Notes: generated by a model not told the origin, from the letters alone. Shown: positions 42,398 through 52,611, numbered from the stretch's first letter. The stretch: 64,000 nucleotides of DNA from an uncultured Bacteroidales bacterium (GCA_903923925.1 CAIXZF010000039.1:62001-126000); one strand, 5' to 3'. Translations and numbers: made by a program.

Positions 42398-43201
42398 TTA
42401 TGGGTTTAACAATCTCATCTCTTGAATTGTTGTGGCTTTTAACTGTTCAGCTTCATTTTTATAATTGCTGTTCGGATAAAAAGTCATGAAGGTGTTATAG
42501 GCTTCCATTGTTCCTTTTAATCGTTCCTGCTTTTTAGACGGAATGCTGTTCATTGCATACTTGTAATAAGCCTTTAATGTAAGAAACAATACTTCTTCTT
42601 TATATTTTGTATCTGGAAAATCCTTGTAAAGATTTTTAAAAGAGGTGATTGCGGCCTGGTAATCTTCCATTTTGTAATATAAACGCGCAATTTCGTAGTC
42701 TTTGAGTTCAACTTTATTTCTGAGGATGTCCATCAGATCATTGCACTTTGGAATACGAAGACTATTAGGGAACATGTTGATAAATAACTGAATTTCCTGA
42801 ATTGCCTCTGTAGTGCTTGATTGATCAAGACTATATTGAGGTGATTCCAGAAATTTGCAGTATGCATTCATGTACATGCATTCTTCAGCATAAACACTAT
42901 TCGGGTAACTTTTTGCAAAGGTTTTGAAATAGTAGCTCGCAAGGATGAAATCATTCTGCTCATAGTAACAATGCGCAGTATAATAATACATCATTTCAGC
43001 CTTCTCAGTTCCTCTGTAAAATGGAAGTACCTGATCGAAAAGCTGTAGTGCCCTGTAATAATCACCATGCTTGAAATACTCAACTGCTGATGAATACTTT
43101 TTATCGTTGTCGCTGGATTTCAATAACTTCTGATACCCTCTGCAACTGCTGAGTGTGATGGTAATAACCAGGAAAAAGAAAAAAATCGCCCTTCTAAACA
43201 T
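42398..43201 (-). CDS. bamD: Outer-membrane assembly lipoprotein BamD
   Basis: 267 residues. Lipobox LSSC near residue 20 and a series of TPR-like helices (SSAVEYFKHGDYYRALQLFDQVLPFYRG, DFILASYYFKTFAKSYPNS, YYKMEDYQAAITSFKNLYKDFPD) identify BamD, which works with BamA to insert outer-membrane proteins. First gene of the housekeeping operon. Confidence 0.93.
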   Translation of the reverse strand: MFRRAIFFFFLVITITLSSCRGYQKLLKSSDNDKKYSSAVEYFKHGDYYRALQLFDQVLPFYRGTEKAEMMYYYTAHCYYEQNDFILASYYFKTFAKSYPNSVYAEECMYMNAYCKFLESPQYSLDQSSTTEAIQEIQLFINMFPNSLRIPKCNDLMDILRNKVELKDYEIARLYYKMEDYQAAITSFKNLYKDFPDTKYKEEVLFLTLKAYYKYAMNSIPSKKQERLKGTMEAYNTFMTFYPNSNYKNEAEQLKATTIQEMRLLNP

Positions 43202-43245
43202 GGGTGCAAAAATACGAATTAATTCAATAGGTCTGTTAAATTTAT

Positions 43246-44571
43246 CTACTTAACAATCAGCTTCTTAACGAATTGTTTGTTTCCTAATTGCAGCCTGGCC
43301 ATATAAATTCCTGCTTGCAACATACTGATGTCGATATTCTTTTGGAAAGATCCGGGTTCTGATTGAAGTTCACTATGAAAAACAAGCCTTCCGGTAATGT
43401 CCGAAAAATCAATACTAGTTATCTGAGAACGTGGAGAATTGAAAGCTATTGTAACAAAGCCATTTGCAGGGTTAGGAAAAAGTTCTGGAATATCAGTGAT
43501 TTCAGGGTGGCTGCTAAGATTTAACGGGGAACCATTATACTTGTAAATGCCTCCAGCAGAAGGATTTCCCAGGTTTTCTCCCCCAGCCCATCCGGTTGTA
43601 AGGTTGTAAAATGAAACTGCAGAATAAACAAATGAAGGATTTGTTAGCGGCTCTTCCAGGAAATTCCAACTTTCACCCCAGTCATTACTAACCATCATTG
43701 TTGTACCCACACTTACTAAAGTTCCTGGTGTACCAGGTACATATGTTAATGAATAACAAGCTGTTAGTCCATCGCAAGCAACTTTGGTCCAATGCTTGCC
43801 ATTATCTGTAGTTTTGTAAAATTCATTATCATTATTAATAAAATCATTATTTCCTGCTATTCCGACAGTATCTCTGAAGAAAACGAAAGGCACATTGTTC
43901 ACAGGTAATGGAATAAATGACCAGTGGTATCCTCTGTCATGGCTCACGAAAATCCTACCTTCAGTATATCCGCCAAACCACATTGTATCTCCTTTTGTCC
44001 AGAAGCTATTGGCAAATGTCTGATTCGAATTGTTTGCTCCTGGCATATCGCTGGCATCAACAGAATTCCAGTCAGCACCACCATCTTTTGTTGTATAGAT
44101 TTCAAAATGCTCATTATAGGGATTCCCGATACAAACACCTGAATCTGCATCCCAGAAATATATAATCTTAGGATTTACATGAAAAATTGCTGAATCTTGT
44201 GAAGCCCACGAACTACCACCATTTGATGTAACATATATTTTTCCACCAGTATCAGCAGGATTCTGCATACATACCCAGGCTTTCATGCTGTTAAGTCCGA
44301 AGATTGCACCTGTGAACCAGGAAGAATTTGCAGGAATTGTAGATTGCTGCCAGGTGCTACCGCTGTTGGTCGTTTTTGAAACAATCTTCCAGGGAATAAG
44401 CGGATTTGATGCATCTGAGGGAACCATCCACGCTGTGGTATTATCTACAATTGAAATTTGTTTTACTGATGCTGCTGTTGTATAACCAAGCCATTGGGTT
44501 GACCATTGGGCTTGTGTTGAAAATGCTATCAGGATAAATAGGAAAGTAAATGAAGTAAAAAGTCTTTTCAT
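43246..44571 (-). CDS. T9SS-exported BNR/YCF48-like repeat protein
   Basis: 441 residues. Signal peptide to about residue 21. Residues 25-345 contain repeated NSGSTW/DGGADW/DRGYHW/DNGKHW/DWGESW strands, the YCF48/BNR beta-propeller pattern. Residues 365-441 are a type A T9SS sorting domain (ELFPNPANGFVTIAF, ending KKLIVK), so the protein is exported and probably attached to the surface. No catalytic Asp-box proof of sialidase activity. Confidence 0.85.
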   Translation of the reverse strand: MKRLFTSFTFLFILIAFSTQAQWSTQWLGYTTAASVKQISIVDNTTAWMVPSDASNPLIPWKIVSKTTNSGSTWQQSTIPANSSWFTGAIFGLNSMKAWVCMQNPADTGGKIYVTSNGGSSWASQDSAIFHVNPKIIYFWDADSGVCIGNPYNEHFEIYTTKDGGADWNSVDASDMPGANNSNQTFANSFWTKGDTMWFGGYTEGRIFVSHDRGYHWSFIPLPVNNVPFVFFRDTVGIAGNNDFINNDNEFYKTTDNGKHWTKVACDGLTACYSLTYVPGTPGTLVSVGTTMMVSNDWGESWNFLEEPLTNPSFVYSAVSFYNLTTGWAGGENLGNPSAGGIYKYNGSPLNLSSHPEITDIPELFPNPANGFVTIAFNSPRSQITSIDFSDITGRLVFHSELQSEPGSFQKNIDISMLQAGIYMARLQLGNKQFVKKLIVK

Positions 44572-44689
44572 TCTATAATTAATATTGAATTCAGTTCAAA
44601 ACGCCCGCAAAGATAAAATATTTCAGCCAAGCAGGAAGATTAAATAAACAAGCAGAAAATTGATAAATTAATGTGCAATTTTGAGGAAA

Positions 44690-46009
44690 TTAGGCTAATC
44701 CAACAGTTTTCTGATAGGTTGCCAGACATCTTTCCCTGGATTCTTCAAGATCAACCATAGGTTTAATATAATTTTTGGTACCATATTCAGGAATCCATTG
44801 CTTTATATATTTGAATTCCGGATCAAATTTTTCCTGCTGGGTTTCAGGGTTGAAGACCCTGAAATATGGAGCGGCATCACAACCTGTGCCCGAAGCCCAT
44901 TGCCAGTTTCCATTGTTTGAAGCAAGTTCATAATCAAGAAGTTTAGCTGCAAAGTAAGCTTCTCCCCAACGCCAGTCGATAAGTAGATTTTTCGTAAGGA
45001 AACTGGCTGCAACCATTCTGACTCTGTTGTGCATATGCCCGGTAGCATTCAGCTCCCTCATGCCTGCATCAACCAGGGGAATACCTGTTTGTCCTTCGCA
45101 CCAGAGCTTAAAGTCCTCAGGATTATTAAGCCATTGAATGCGATCGTACTGAACTTTAAAAGATTCTGTAACGATACGTGGATGATGGTATAAAATACTC
45201 ATAAAGAACTCTCTCCAGATTAGCTCATTGAGAAATGTTTCGTTAAGCTTTGCCGCGAGTTTAACCAGTTTCCGAATACTCAATGTTCCAAAACGAAGAT
45301 GAACACCAAGTTTTGTACTTCCCTCCTGCGCTGGATAATCTCTGGTTTGATGGTAGGTTTTAATAATATCCTCCCGAATCACGGGATCCTCAATTTTCAG
45401 TCCGGTTGCCTTAAAACCAATATCCTCCATTGTTGGTAATGGCATTGGATCAGTAATAAGGAATTCATCCATTTCCAGTTTATATTCAGTAAACGACCTG
45501 CCATGAAATTTATATTTCCAGGTTTTACTATATGGAGTAAAGATAGTGTAGGCTTCACCAGCAGGTTTAATAACTTCGAACCTTTCAAAAACCACCTGAT
45601 CTTTAAACGTATGAAAAGCTACTCCCTTTTCAATCAGAAACTTACGAATCTTTTCGTCGCGCTCTATTGAATAAGGTTCATAATCGTGGTTGGTATAAAC
45701 CGACTGAATATTGTATTCTGCTATTATTTTCTCAAAAGCAAGTTCAGGTTCATCGTGCAGAACAAGAAGAGTTGAGCCCTCATCTTCCAATGCTTTTTTT
45801 ATTTTTTTTATGAAATGATAGATAAATTCAACCCGTCTATCTTCTTTATCTTCAAGTTTACCTAAAATATTCTTATCGAAAATAAATACTGGAAGAACGG
45901 GATTTCCTGATCTGAAAGCATGGTGCAGGCCTGCATTATCTGCCAGTCTAAGGTCGCGTCGAAACCAAAAAATTGAAATTGGGGATTCATTAGGAATTTG
46001 TGGTAGCAT
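44690..46009 (-). CDS. phrB: Deoxyribodipyrimidine photolyase
   Basis: 439 residues. N-terminal antenna domain (IFWFRRDLRLADNAGLHHAF) and C-terminal FAD domain (FLNELIWREFFMSILYHHP, GQTGIPLVDAGMRELNATGHMHNRVRM, LIDWRWGEAYFAAKLLDYELASNNGNWQW). Uses FADH- and light to split UV-induced pyrimidine dimers. The NxxWQW region and DYE...N.GNW match class I CPD photolyases. Stands alone. Confidence 0.95.
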   Translation of the reverse strand: MLPQIPNESPISIFWFRRDLRLADNAGLHHAFRSGNPVLPVFIFDKNILGKLEDKEDRRVEFIYHFIKKIKKALEDEGSTLLVLHDEPELAFEKIIAEYNIQSVYTNHDYEPYSIERDEKIRKFLIEKGVAFHTFKDQVVFERFEVIKPAGEAYTIFTPYSKTWKYKFHGRSFTEYKLEMDEFLITDPMPLPTMEDIGFKATGLKIEDPVIREDIIKTYHQTRDYPAQEGSTKLGVHLRFGTLSIRKLVKLAAKLNETFLNELIWREFFMSILYHHPRIVTESFKVQYDRIQWLNNPEDFKLWCEGQTGIPLVDAGMRELNATGHMHNRVRMVAASFLTKNLLIDWRWGEAYFAAKLLDYELASNNGNWQWASGTGCDAAPYFRVFNPETQQEKFDPEFKYIKQWIPEYGTKNYIKPMVDLEESRERCLATYQKTVGLA

Positions 46010-46158
46010 TTTGCTGATTTAAGTACAAAGGTAACACAAAGTACTACAATGGGTTAAATTCTAAGTAATAAATAATTCTTAAAATTGATTAATTTTATTT
46101 TTTAATGATGAATTTGAGATCAGATTTTAAAATATTGCTTCGTTTATAATCTAAAAAT

Positions 46159-46674
46159 ATGAAAATTACAGTGAGACAAGAAAAAGCTATTGATTTTGAG
46201 GACATAACATTATTAAATGATATTGCTTTCGGTCAGGAGCATGAGGGACTACTGGTTGAAAGACTCAGAAAGAAAACTCCTTTTGTAAAAGCTTTATCGA
46301 GGGTTGCAGTTTTTGAAAATTCAATTGTTGGCCATATTTTATTTTATCCTGTTAAAATAGTTAACGAATTAACTGAATACGAATCCTTGGCTCTTGCTCC
46401 AATGTCGGTTATTCCTGAATTGCAAAATATGGAAATTGGCAGTCAATTGGTAAAGGATGGCCTGGAAACCGCAAAGAATCTGGGTTTTAAATCAGTGATC
46501 GTTCTGGGACATAAAGATTTTTATCCAAGATTTGGATTTAGCCCGGCAGTAAATTGGAAGATCAAAGCGCCCTTTGAGGTTCCCGATGAAGTTTTTATGG
46601 CAATTGAACTGCTTCCCGGAGGATTAATGGCTGTTTCGGGAACAGTACTATATCCAATAGAATTCAATATGTAA
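46159..46674 (+). CDS. GNAT family N-acetyltransferase (YhbS-like)
   Basis: 171 residues. The order ALAPMSVIPELQNMEIGSQLVKDGLETAKNLG with HKDFYPRFGFSPA is the YhbS-type GNAT pattern: acetyl-CoA binding by the QxxGIG-like loop (MEIGSQL), then the YxRFGF end. Substrate unknown. Stands 108 bp before the oxoamine synthase gene. Confidence 0.85.
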   Translation: MKITVRQEKAIDFEDITLLNDIAFGQEHEGLLVERLRKKTPFVKALSRVAVFENSIVGHILFYPVKIVNELTEYESLALAPMSVIPELQNMEIGSQLVKDGLETAKNLGFKSVIVLGHKDFYPRFGFSPAVNWKIKAPFEVPDEVFMAIELLPGGLMAVSGTVLYPIEFNM

Positions 46675-46736
46675 TCCATTTTACAGCTTCCCAAATTAAA
46701 ATCCCCTTTAGTATTTTCTGTTGTTGACAATACTTG

Positions 46737-46744
46737 TAACTTTG
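46737..46744 (+). promoter_or_regulatory. -7 element upstream of the oxoamine synthase gene
   Basis: TAACTTTG, an exact TAnnTTTG, lies 38 bases before the GTG start. TTG copies at 46721 and 46724 are too close to be an ideal -33 element. Confidence 0.4.
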
Positions 46745-46782
46745 CACGCCCGAAATTTTCAATAACTATTAAAACTGTAACA

Positions 46783-48045
46783 GTGGATATTTTCGAAAAA
46801 GTTATCAGCAACATGGGTCCTATTGGCATATACCAGCAGAAAGCCCATGGTTATTTTACCTTCCCAAAACTTGAAGGAGAAATTGGAAATCGCATGATTT
46901 TCAGGGGAAAGGAAAGATTAATATGGAGTCTGAATAATTATTTAGGTTTAGCCAATCATCCTGAGGTTCGCCGTGTTGATGCGGAAGCTGCAGGTGTTTA
47001 CGGTATGGCATACCCAATGGGTGCAAGAATGATGTCAGGTCAGACTAAATATCATGAACAGTTAGAAGGCGAACTTGCTGAATTTGTTGGAAAAGAAGAT
47101 GCATTCCTGTTAAATTATGGTTATCAGGGTATGGTTTCAATTATTGATTGTCTGGTTGACCGCAGAGATGTTATTGTTTACGATTCAGATGCGCATGCTT
47201 GTATCATTGATGGTGTTCGTTTGCATTTTGGTAAACGATTTGTTTACCCTCATAATAATATAGAGAATCTTGAAAAGGAACTCGAAAGAGCAAAAAAACT
47301 TACAGATCAGACTGGTGGCGGAATTCTTGTAATTACAGAAGGAGTCTATGGAATGGTTGGTGACCTTGGAAAATTAAAAGATATTATCCGTTTAAAGGAA
47401 AAATATAATTTCCGTCTTCTTGTTGATGATGCTCATGGATTTGGTACAATGGGTGCCACAGGTGCTGGTACTGGCGAGCATATGGAAATTCAGGAGGAGA
47501 TTGATGTATATTTTGGAACATTTGCAAAAGCAATGGCTGGGATTGGCGCTTTTGTTGCAACAAAAGAGAATATTACCCAGTTCCTGAGGTATAATATGCG
47601 TTCTCAGACGTATGCTAAATCGCTTCCAATGCCAATGGTTATTGGCGCATTGAAAAGGATGGATATGATTCGTACCATGCCTGAATTGCGAAGCGACCTG
47701 TGGACAATTGTAAACGCATTACAGACTGGGCTCAGAGAAAGAGGTTTTAATGTAGGAGGTGGAGAATCACCTGTTACACCTGTGTTTCTTAATGGCACAG
47801 TTAATGAAGCTACAAATCTTACTTTTGACCTTCGTGAAAACTTTGATATCTTCTGTTCAGTTATTGCCTACCCGGTTGTTCCAAAAGGAATTATCATGCT
47901 TCGCCTTATACCAACTGCAGTTCACACTTTGGAAGATGTATCCTATACCATAGATGCTTTTACAAAAATAAAAGATAAACTTGACTCAGGTTTTTATGCC
48001 AGTATGGATATGGTTGATATGAGTGGAAATAATCCTACTCGATAA
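46783..48045 (+). CDS. Alpha-oxoamine synthase family PLP enzyme (serine palmitoyltransferase/cysteate acyltransferase type)
   Basis: 420 residues with a GTG start. The family condenses an amino acid with an acyl-CoA or acyl-ACP. Motifs: SLNNYLGLANHP, DSDAHACIIDG, VTEGVYGMVGD, LLVDDAHGFGTMG and the PLP lysine in GTFAKAMAGIGAF. In Bacteroidota the main members with this N-terminal region are serine palmitoyltransferase and the cysteate fatty acyltransferase of sulfonolipids; AONS (biotin) and Kbl are less likely because no bio or tdh genes adjoin. The 3' end overlaps the convergent peptidase gene by 11 bp. Confidence 0.8.
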   Translation: MDIFEKVISNMGPIGIYQQKAHGYFTFPKLEGEIGNRMIFRGKERLIWSLNNYLGLANHPEVRRVDAEAAGVYGMAYPMGARMMSGQTKYHEQLEGELAEFVGKEDAFLLNYGYQGMVSIIDCLVDRRDVIVYDSDAHACIIDGVRLHFGKRFVYPHNNIENLEKELERAKKLTDQTGGGILVITEGVYGMVGDLGKLKDIIRLKEKYNFRLLVDDAHGFGTMGATGAGTGEHMEIQEEIDVYFGTFAKAMAGIGAFVATKENITQFLRYNMRSQTYAKSLPMPMVIGALKRMDMIRTMPELRSDLWTIVNALQTGLRERGFNVGGGESPVTPVFLNGTVNEATNLTFDLRENFDIFCSVIAYPVVPKGIIMLRLIPTAVHTLEDVSYTIDAFTKIKDKLDSGFYASMDMVDMSGNNPTR

Positions 48046-49753
48046 TAAGTTTTTCTGAAGCAAGCTGACTTCCGTTTGAGATTGTCAGAATGTAAAGACC
48101 TTTAGATAATATTGTTAAATCAAGGGGATACTGATTAATCAGTTTATCCCCTTGAATTTTTTCAGACCATACGACCTCTCCTAGAGTATTCATTATCTTT
48201 AATTCACAACTTCCCGCTATCGGTTTATTTGTACTTATCATTACAAATTGTCTGGCTGGATTAGGATATAGGGTAAGTTCTGTGTTAATTACTGAATTGG
48301 CAATACCAGCAGAAATTGGAACAAGTTGAACATCTTTAATATTCGTTTGGTGATAGGTTGAATTCACAGCAGAAAGTGTCTTCGGATAATATCCCGGGCA
48401 TGAATAGGTAATAGAAAAATTGCCTGCTGGTAAATAACGGTGATAATCACCAACAGGTAAACGTGAATAAAGATAAGAGCTATCGATATCGTGGCCGGAG
48501 ATAAATACTTTAGCTTTCAATGGGGCACCCGTAACAGAATCGGTAACAATTCCCCTGACTCCATAGAGGCTTTCCTCAATATGGTTCAGGAATGAACGGT
48601 AATTGTAATTCCAATAAGTTGGAAGTGTAGATGCCGGTACAAGTTTTGTGTTTGAAATTTCCATGGTAAACTCTCTTCCGAACTGATAATACGTCATAAA
48701 ATCCTGCCTTCCACCCTGAACTTCATACCATGCATAACCATTCGTTATCCCATTGTTAAAGTCGGATAAGTAGGTTGTAGGAGAATAAAGATGAACAGTA
48801 TCTACCCATGCGCGAGAAACGTGAATCCACCAGGCATCATCGGCATGAAATTGCACGTAAGTATCCCAGGGATAGTTAATTACTTCGGTTCCTCCGTGGA
48901 AATTTACACTCATGTTAATATTGTATTGTGATGCAAAAGCCATAAAAGCTACAGTTTCAGGTTGCCAAACTTCTCCATCAGGATGAGGGCCGCCAACAGG
49001 ATCCGGATAATTCCTGTTCAGATCAACATTGTTTGCATTATAACGGGTAGCGCCATTCACATTTGTATTTCCGCTGTGGTAGGTTCCATCAGGATTTGCA
49101 AGCGGATTAATATAAATGTCTACATTGTTAATGAGATTCGCAACTTTCTGATTCGTTGTGTAATTAGTTAAAAGATAATCAATTAACCTGAGCATGTTAA
49201 CATAACCGGTTATTTCATCACCATGCATACTCGAAGTATATAGAAACCGCGGTTTATTCATTGTTGAATCCAGGTTGGAAGATATTTTTAGTGCAAGAAG
49301 TTTCCTTCCACTGTTTAAAGTTCCTATCGTAACTAATTTACAAAGTGACGGAAAATCAGTTACAAACTGGTTCATCATTGTTTCATATGCAGGATATGTT
49401 GGATATGTATCCCATGCATTTGGTGATTTTAAATTATAATAATCCTTCATTGTGGCCTTCTCTGAAATACCAGGGGCTTCCACTAACTCATATTTCAGTC
49501 CGGTTTCAAGAAACTTGCTGAACTCCTTTCTGTTAGCATAAGCAAATACTTGCTCGTTTTTATAATTGTCAACAGAAATAATCTTTGTTAACTTGCTTAA
49601 CATTGTCCGGTCAACATTGAAGATGTTAAAACAAACTTCTTTTCTCTCCTTTAATATTCTATCTGCTTTTAAATCAGAAACTTCCTGAGCATAAATAGTA
49701 AATGAGGATCCCAAAAGTGCAAGAACTACAAATAAGAGTAAACCACGTTTCAT
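48035..49753 (-). CDS. M14 zinc carboxypeptidase with T9SS sorting domain
   Basis: 572 residues. Signal peptide, then an M14 domain: HGDE (SSMHGDEITGYV, zinc His and Glu), NPDGTYH, DLNRNYPDP, the third His in NFHGG and a catalytic Glu in FTMEIS. A carboxypeptidase-regulatory-like beta domain (GVRGIVTDSVTGAPLKAKVFI) follows, then a C-terminal T9SS type A domain (LTLYPNPARQFVM...EKLIIE). Surface or secreted peptidase. A paralogue lies 40 bp upstream. Confidence 0.93.
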   Translation of the reverse strand: MKRGLLLFVVLALLGSSFTIYAQEVSDLKADRILKERKEVCFNIFNVDRTMLSKLTKIISVDNYKNEQVFAYANRKEFSKFLETGLKYELVEAPGISEKATMKDYYNLKSPNAWDTYPTYPAYETMMNQFVTDFPSLCKLVTIGTLNSGRKLLALKISSNLDSTMNKPRFLYTSSMHGDEITGYVNMLRLIDYLLTNYTTNQKVANLINNVDIYINPLANPDGTYHSGNTNVNGATRYNANNVDLNRNYPDPVGGPHPDGEVWQPETVAFMAFASQYNINMSVNFHGGTEVINYPWDTYVQFHADDAWWIHVSRAWVDTVHLYSPTTYLSDFNNGITNGYAWYEVQGGRQDFMTYYQFGREFTMEISNTKLVPASTLPTYWNYNYRSFLNHIEESLYGVRGIVTDSVTGAPLKAKVFISGHDIDSSYLYSRLPVGDYHRYLPAGNFSITYSCPGYYPKTLSAVNSTYHQTNIKDVQLVPISAGIANSVINTELTLYPNPARQFVMISTNKPIAGSCELKIMNTLGEVVWSEKIQGDKLINQYPLDLTILSKGLYILTISNGSQLASEKLIIE

Positions 49754-49793
49754 AGAAAGATTTATTAATTAATTCTGAATTTGAAATAGAAAT

Positions 49794-51725
49794 TTATGGA
49801 GATGTAAGAAATGAAGCATTAACATCGCCGTAACATAGACCACGAAGATTATGAATGGTTGTCCCGGAAGATATATTTATTGAGTCGTTTGTAAATAGCC
49901 AGTTACCAGCAGGAAATGAGTTAATAAGTCCTACGAATCGTTTTTGAGTCATTAAAGCATCTATGCTGTTTATATACGAATTGTTATCAACATCAGCGGC
50001 TGTTTGTTTTAATCCAGTCAATTGAGATATCCCGACAAAATGCTTGAGAATCTGCAATGCATCTGCAGAATTTATTCCTCCGGGAACATTTGTTGTCTGA
50101 AGATCAAAATGATAGTTCCCTGCTGGAATCCCGTCTAATTGGAAATAACCTGAAGAATTTGTTAATGTACTGACAATTAACAGGTTATTGCTATTTCGTA
50201 AACTAACAGTTACATTTGGAATAGGTGTTTGAGTAAGATTGTCATAAGTTAGTGTTCCTGTAAGTGAAGCAGCTGTAGAGATTGGAACAAGTTGAACATT
50301 AACGGTTTGCGTTGAAAGGTTTGAAACAGTAATTCCGGAAATTGTTTTAGTAATATATCCATTTGCAGAATAAGTAACATTGTATGTGCCAGCTGCAATT
50401 AACCGATGGTAGTCGCCTATTGGCATATCTGACCACACATGTGTGCTGTCGGTATCATGCCCTGAAATAAACACTTTAGCCACTATTGGTTGACCACTTA
50501 TTGAATCAGTAATTACTCCCCTGATGCCATAAAGAGATTGTTCAATGTAATTCAGGAAAGATTTATAGTTATAATTCCAATAGTTAAGTAGTTCACTGGC
50601 AGGAGGGCTTTTGATATTTGATATTTCAATGGTGCTTTCTCTGCCATGGTGGAAATACGTCATAAAATCCTGACGGCCCCCAGTTAGCGTATACCATTCA
50701 TACCCATTCGTAATTCCATTATCAAAACCTGACATGTATGTTGCAGGTGCATTTGCATGGACGGTATCTGCATATTGATGGCTGATAAACTGAAACCATG
50801 TATCATCAGCATGAAGCTGATACCAGGTGTCCCATGGATAATTTACAACTTCTGAACCACCATGGAAATTTATAGAGAGTACAAAATTGTTACTTTCAGC
50901 GAAATTCATAAATGCTATAGTTTCCGGTTGCCAGGCATTTCCGTCAGGGTGTTGTCCGTCCTGAGGATCCGGAAAATTACGATTAAGGTCGATATTATTG
51001 TTGTTGTAGCGTGTTGCACCACCTACCGTGCTGTTTCCACCGTGATAGGTTCCATCAGGATTTGTATTAGGACAGATCCAGATCTCAACATTATTAATGA
51101 GGTTGGTGACTTTAGAATTAGTCCCATAGTTAGTTAAGAGATAATCAATAAGATGAAGCATGCAAATATACCCAGTGGTTTCATCTCCATGCATCGTAGA
51201 AGTATAAAGAAATTGTGGCTCATTTTCTCTGGTACTAATATTATCAGAGATCTTCAAAACGAGAAGCCGCCTTCCACTTGAAAGAGTAGTTAGAGTATCA
51301 AGATGACAAATGCCAGGATAATTTGCCTGAAACTGAGCCATTAATGCTTCATAGGCTGTATAGGTAGGGTAATAATTCCAGGTTAAAGGCTGATTCAAAT
51401 CGAAGTTGTTTTTCATTTCAGGTTCCTGTAAAAAGCCAGGATGCGGAAGTATTTGATAATCATATTTTTCCTGAAGAAAATTCACAAATTCCTTTTTATT
51501 GGCATATGCAAAAACAACATTTCCTTTTACATTGTCAATAGAAACTATTCTGCTAAGATGTTTTATTTTACTATGATCTTCAATCGAAAAACTGAAATAA
51601 ATTTCTCCGAATTCACTGAATTCTGTTTGAATATCTTTAGGAATAGACAACTCAGACTGAGCATTTGCATCAAGCAGATTAAAAGCTAAAAGGCAGAAAA
51701 AAAGTTGTAAACACCTGTTCATCAA
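49794..51725 (-). CDS. M14 zinc carboxypeptidase with dockerin-like C-terminus
   Basis: 643 residues. Signal peptide and M14 domain as in the downstream paralogue (MHGDETTGY, NPDGTYHGG, DLNRNFPDP, NFHGGSEV, STIEIS), carboxypeptidase-regulatory domain, a second CarboxypepD_reg/Cna-B-like domain (TPIPNVTVSLRNSNN...), and a dockerin-like pair (INSADALQILKHFVG, DVDNNSYINSIDALMTQKRFVG). It ends shortly after the CYGDVNAS motif and has no visible T9SS sorting domain, unlike the paralogue. Possibly truncated, or localised by other means. Starts 4 bp after dapA. Confidence 0.88.
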   Translation of the reverse strand: MMNRCLQLFFCLLAFNLLDANAQSELSIPKDIQTEFSEFGEIYFSFSIEDHSKIKHLSRIVSIDNVKGNVVFAYANKKEFVNFLQEKYDYQILPHPGFLQEPEMKNNFDLNQPLTWNYYPTYTAYEALMAQFQANYPGICHLDTLTTLSSGRRLLVLKISDNISTRENEPQFLYTSTMHGDETTGYICMLHLIDYLLTNYGTNSKVTNLINNVEIWICPNTNPDGTYHGGNSTVGGATRYNNNNIDLNRNFPDPQDGQHPDGNAWQPETIAFMNFAESNNFVLSINFHGGSEVVNYPWDTWYQLHADDTWFQFISHQYADTVHANAPATYMSGFDNGITNGYEWYTLTGGRQDFMTYFHHGRESTIEISNIKSPPASELLNYWNYNYKSFLNYIEQSLYGIRGVITDSISGQPIVAKVFISGHDTDSTHVWSDMPIGDYHRLIAAGTYNVTYSANGYITKTISGITVSNLSTQTVNVQLVPISTAASLTGTLTYDNLTQTPIPNVTVSLRNSNNLLIVSTLTNSSGYFQLDGIPAGNYHFDLQTTNVPGGINSADALQILKHFVGISQLTGLKQTAADVDNNSYINSIDALMTQKRFVGLINSFPAGNWLFTNDSINISSGTTIHNLRGLCYGDVNASFLTSP

Positions 51726-51729
51726 TATT

Positions 51730-52611
51730 TTATTGATAATTTAATACAAAATCATGAATTTGCTGATAAACCTGATTGTTAACAGGGGCAAGCGGTAAGC
51801 GAAGATTCTGAGTACAAATACCCATCACTTCTAATGCAGCTTTAACGCCTCCCGGACTTCCATCAACAAATAATAAATCAGTGAAGTCCTTGAGCTCATA
51901 ATGAAGTTTTCTGGCAGAGTTTACGTTTCCACCAGAGATAAACCTTACCATATCAGAAAATTGTTTCGGATATGCGTTTGCAACAACAGAAATAACACCA
52001 GATGCCCCCAAAGCTATCATTGGGAAGGTGAGATTATCATCACCTGAAATCACCATGAATTTTTCAGGTTTGGCATTAATAATGTCCATAATTTGAGAAA
52101 GGTTGCCTGAAGCTTCTTTCACAGCAACTATGTTTTTAAATTCTTTTGCTAAACGTAAAACTGTTGAGGAACACATATTGGAACCGGTGCGGCCCGGAAC
52201 GTTGTAAAGGATTATTGGGAAAGGACTCTTTTCTGAAATAGCTTTATAATGCTGATAGATTCCCTCCTGATTTGGTTTATTGTAATACGGACAAACAGAA
52301 AGGATGGCATCAATCCCTCCCATATCTGTTTCCTTAAAACTTTTTACAATCTCTGCTGTATTGTTCCCTCCTACTCCAAGTACAATTGGAACCCGCGAGG
52401 CATTAATTGTAACAATAAACTCCGATAATTCTATTTTTTCAGTTTTACTTAATGTTACAGATTCACCCGTAGTACCAAGCACAACAAGATAATCGACACC
52501 TTTTGTGATCACATGTTCAACAAGTCTTTCAACAGCTGGATAATCAATCTTCCCGAGTGAATCAAATGGGGTTACTAATGCTACGCCTGTACCCGAAAAT
52601 TTTACTTCCAT
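51730..52611 (-). CDS. dapA: 4-hydroxy-tetrahydrodipicolinate synthase
   Basis: 293 residues. TIM-barrel lyase: GTTGESVTLS substrate loop, YYNKPNQEGIYQHY, the YNVPGRTGSNM motif and the Schiff-base Lys in AVKEASGN. Condenses pyruvate and aspartate semialdehyde in lysine/diaminopimelate synthesis. Part of a minus-strand series with DUF6913 (3 bp upstream) and the two M14 peptidases (4 bp downstream). Confidence 0.96.
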   Translation of the reverse strand: MEVKFSGTGVALVTPFDSLGKIDYPAVERLVEHVITKGVDYLVVLGTTGESVTLSKTEKIELSEFIVTINASRVPIVLGVGGNNTAEIVKSFKETDMGGIDAILSVCPYYNKPNQEGIYQHYKAISEKSPFPIILYNVPGRTGSNMCSSTVLRLAKEFKNIVAVKEASGNLSQIMDIINAKPEKFMVISGDDNLTFPMIALGASGVISVVANAYPKQFSDMVRFISGGNVNSARKLHYELKDFTDLLFVDGSPGGVKAALEVMGICTQNLRLPLAPVNNQVYQQIHDFVLNYQ

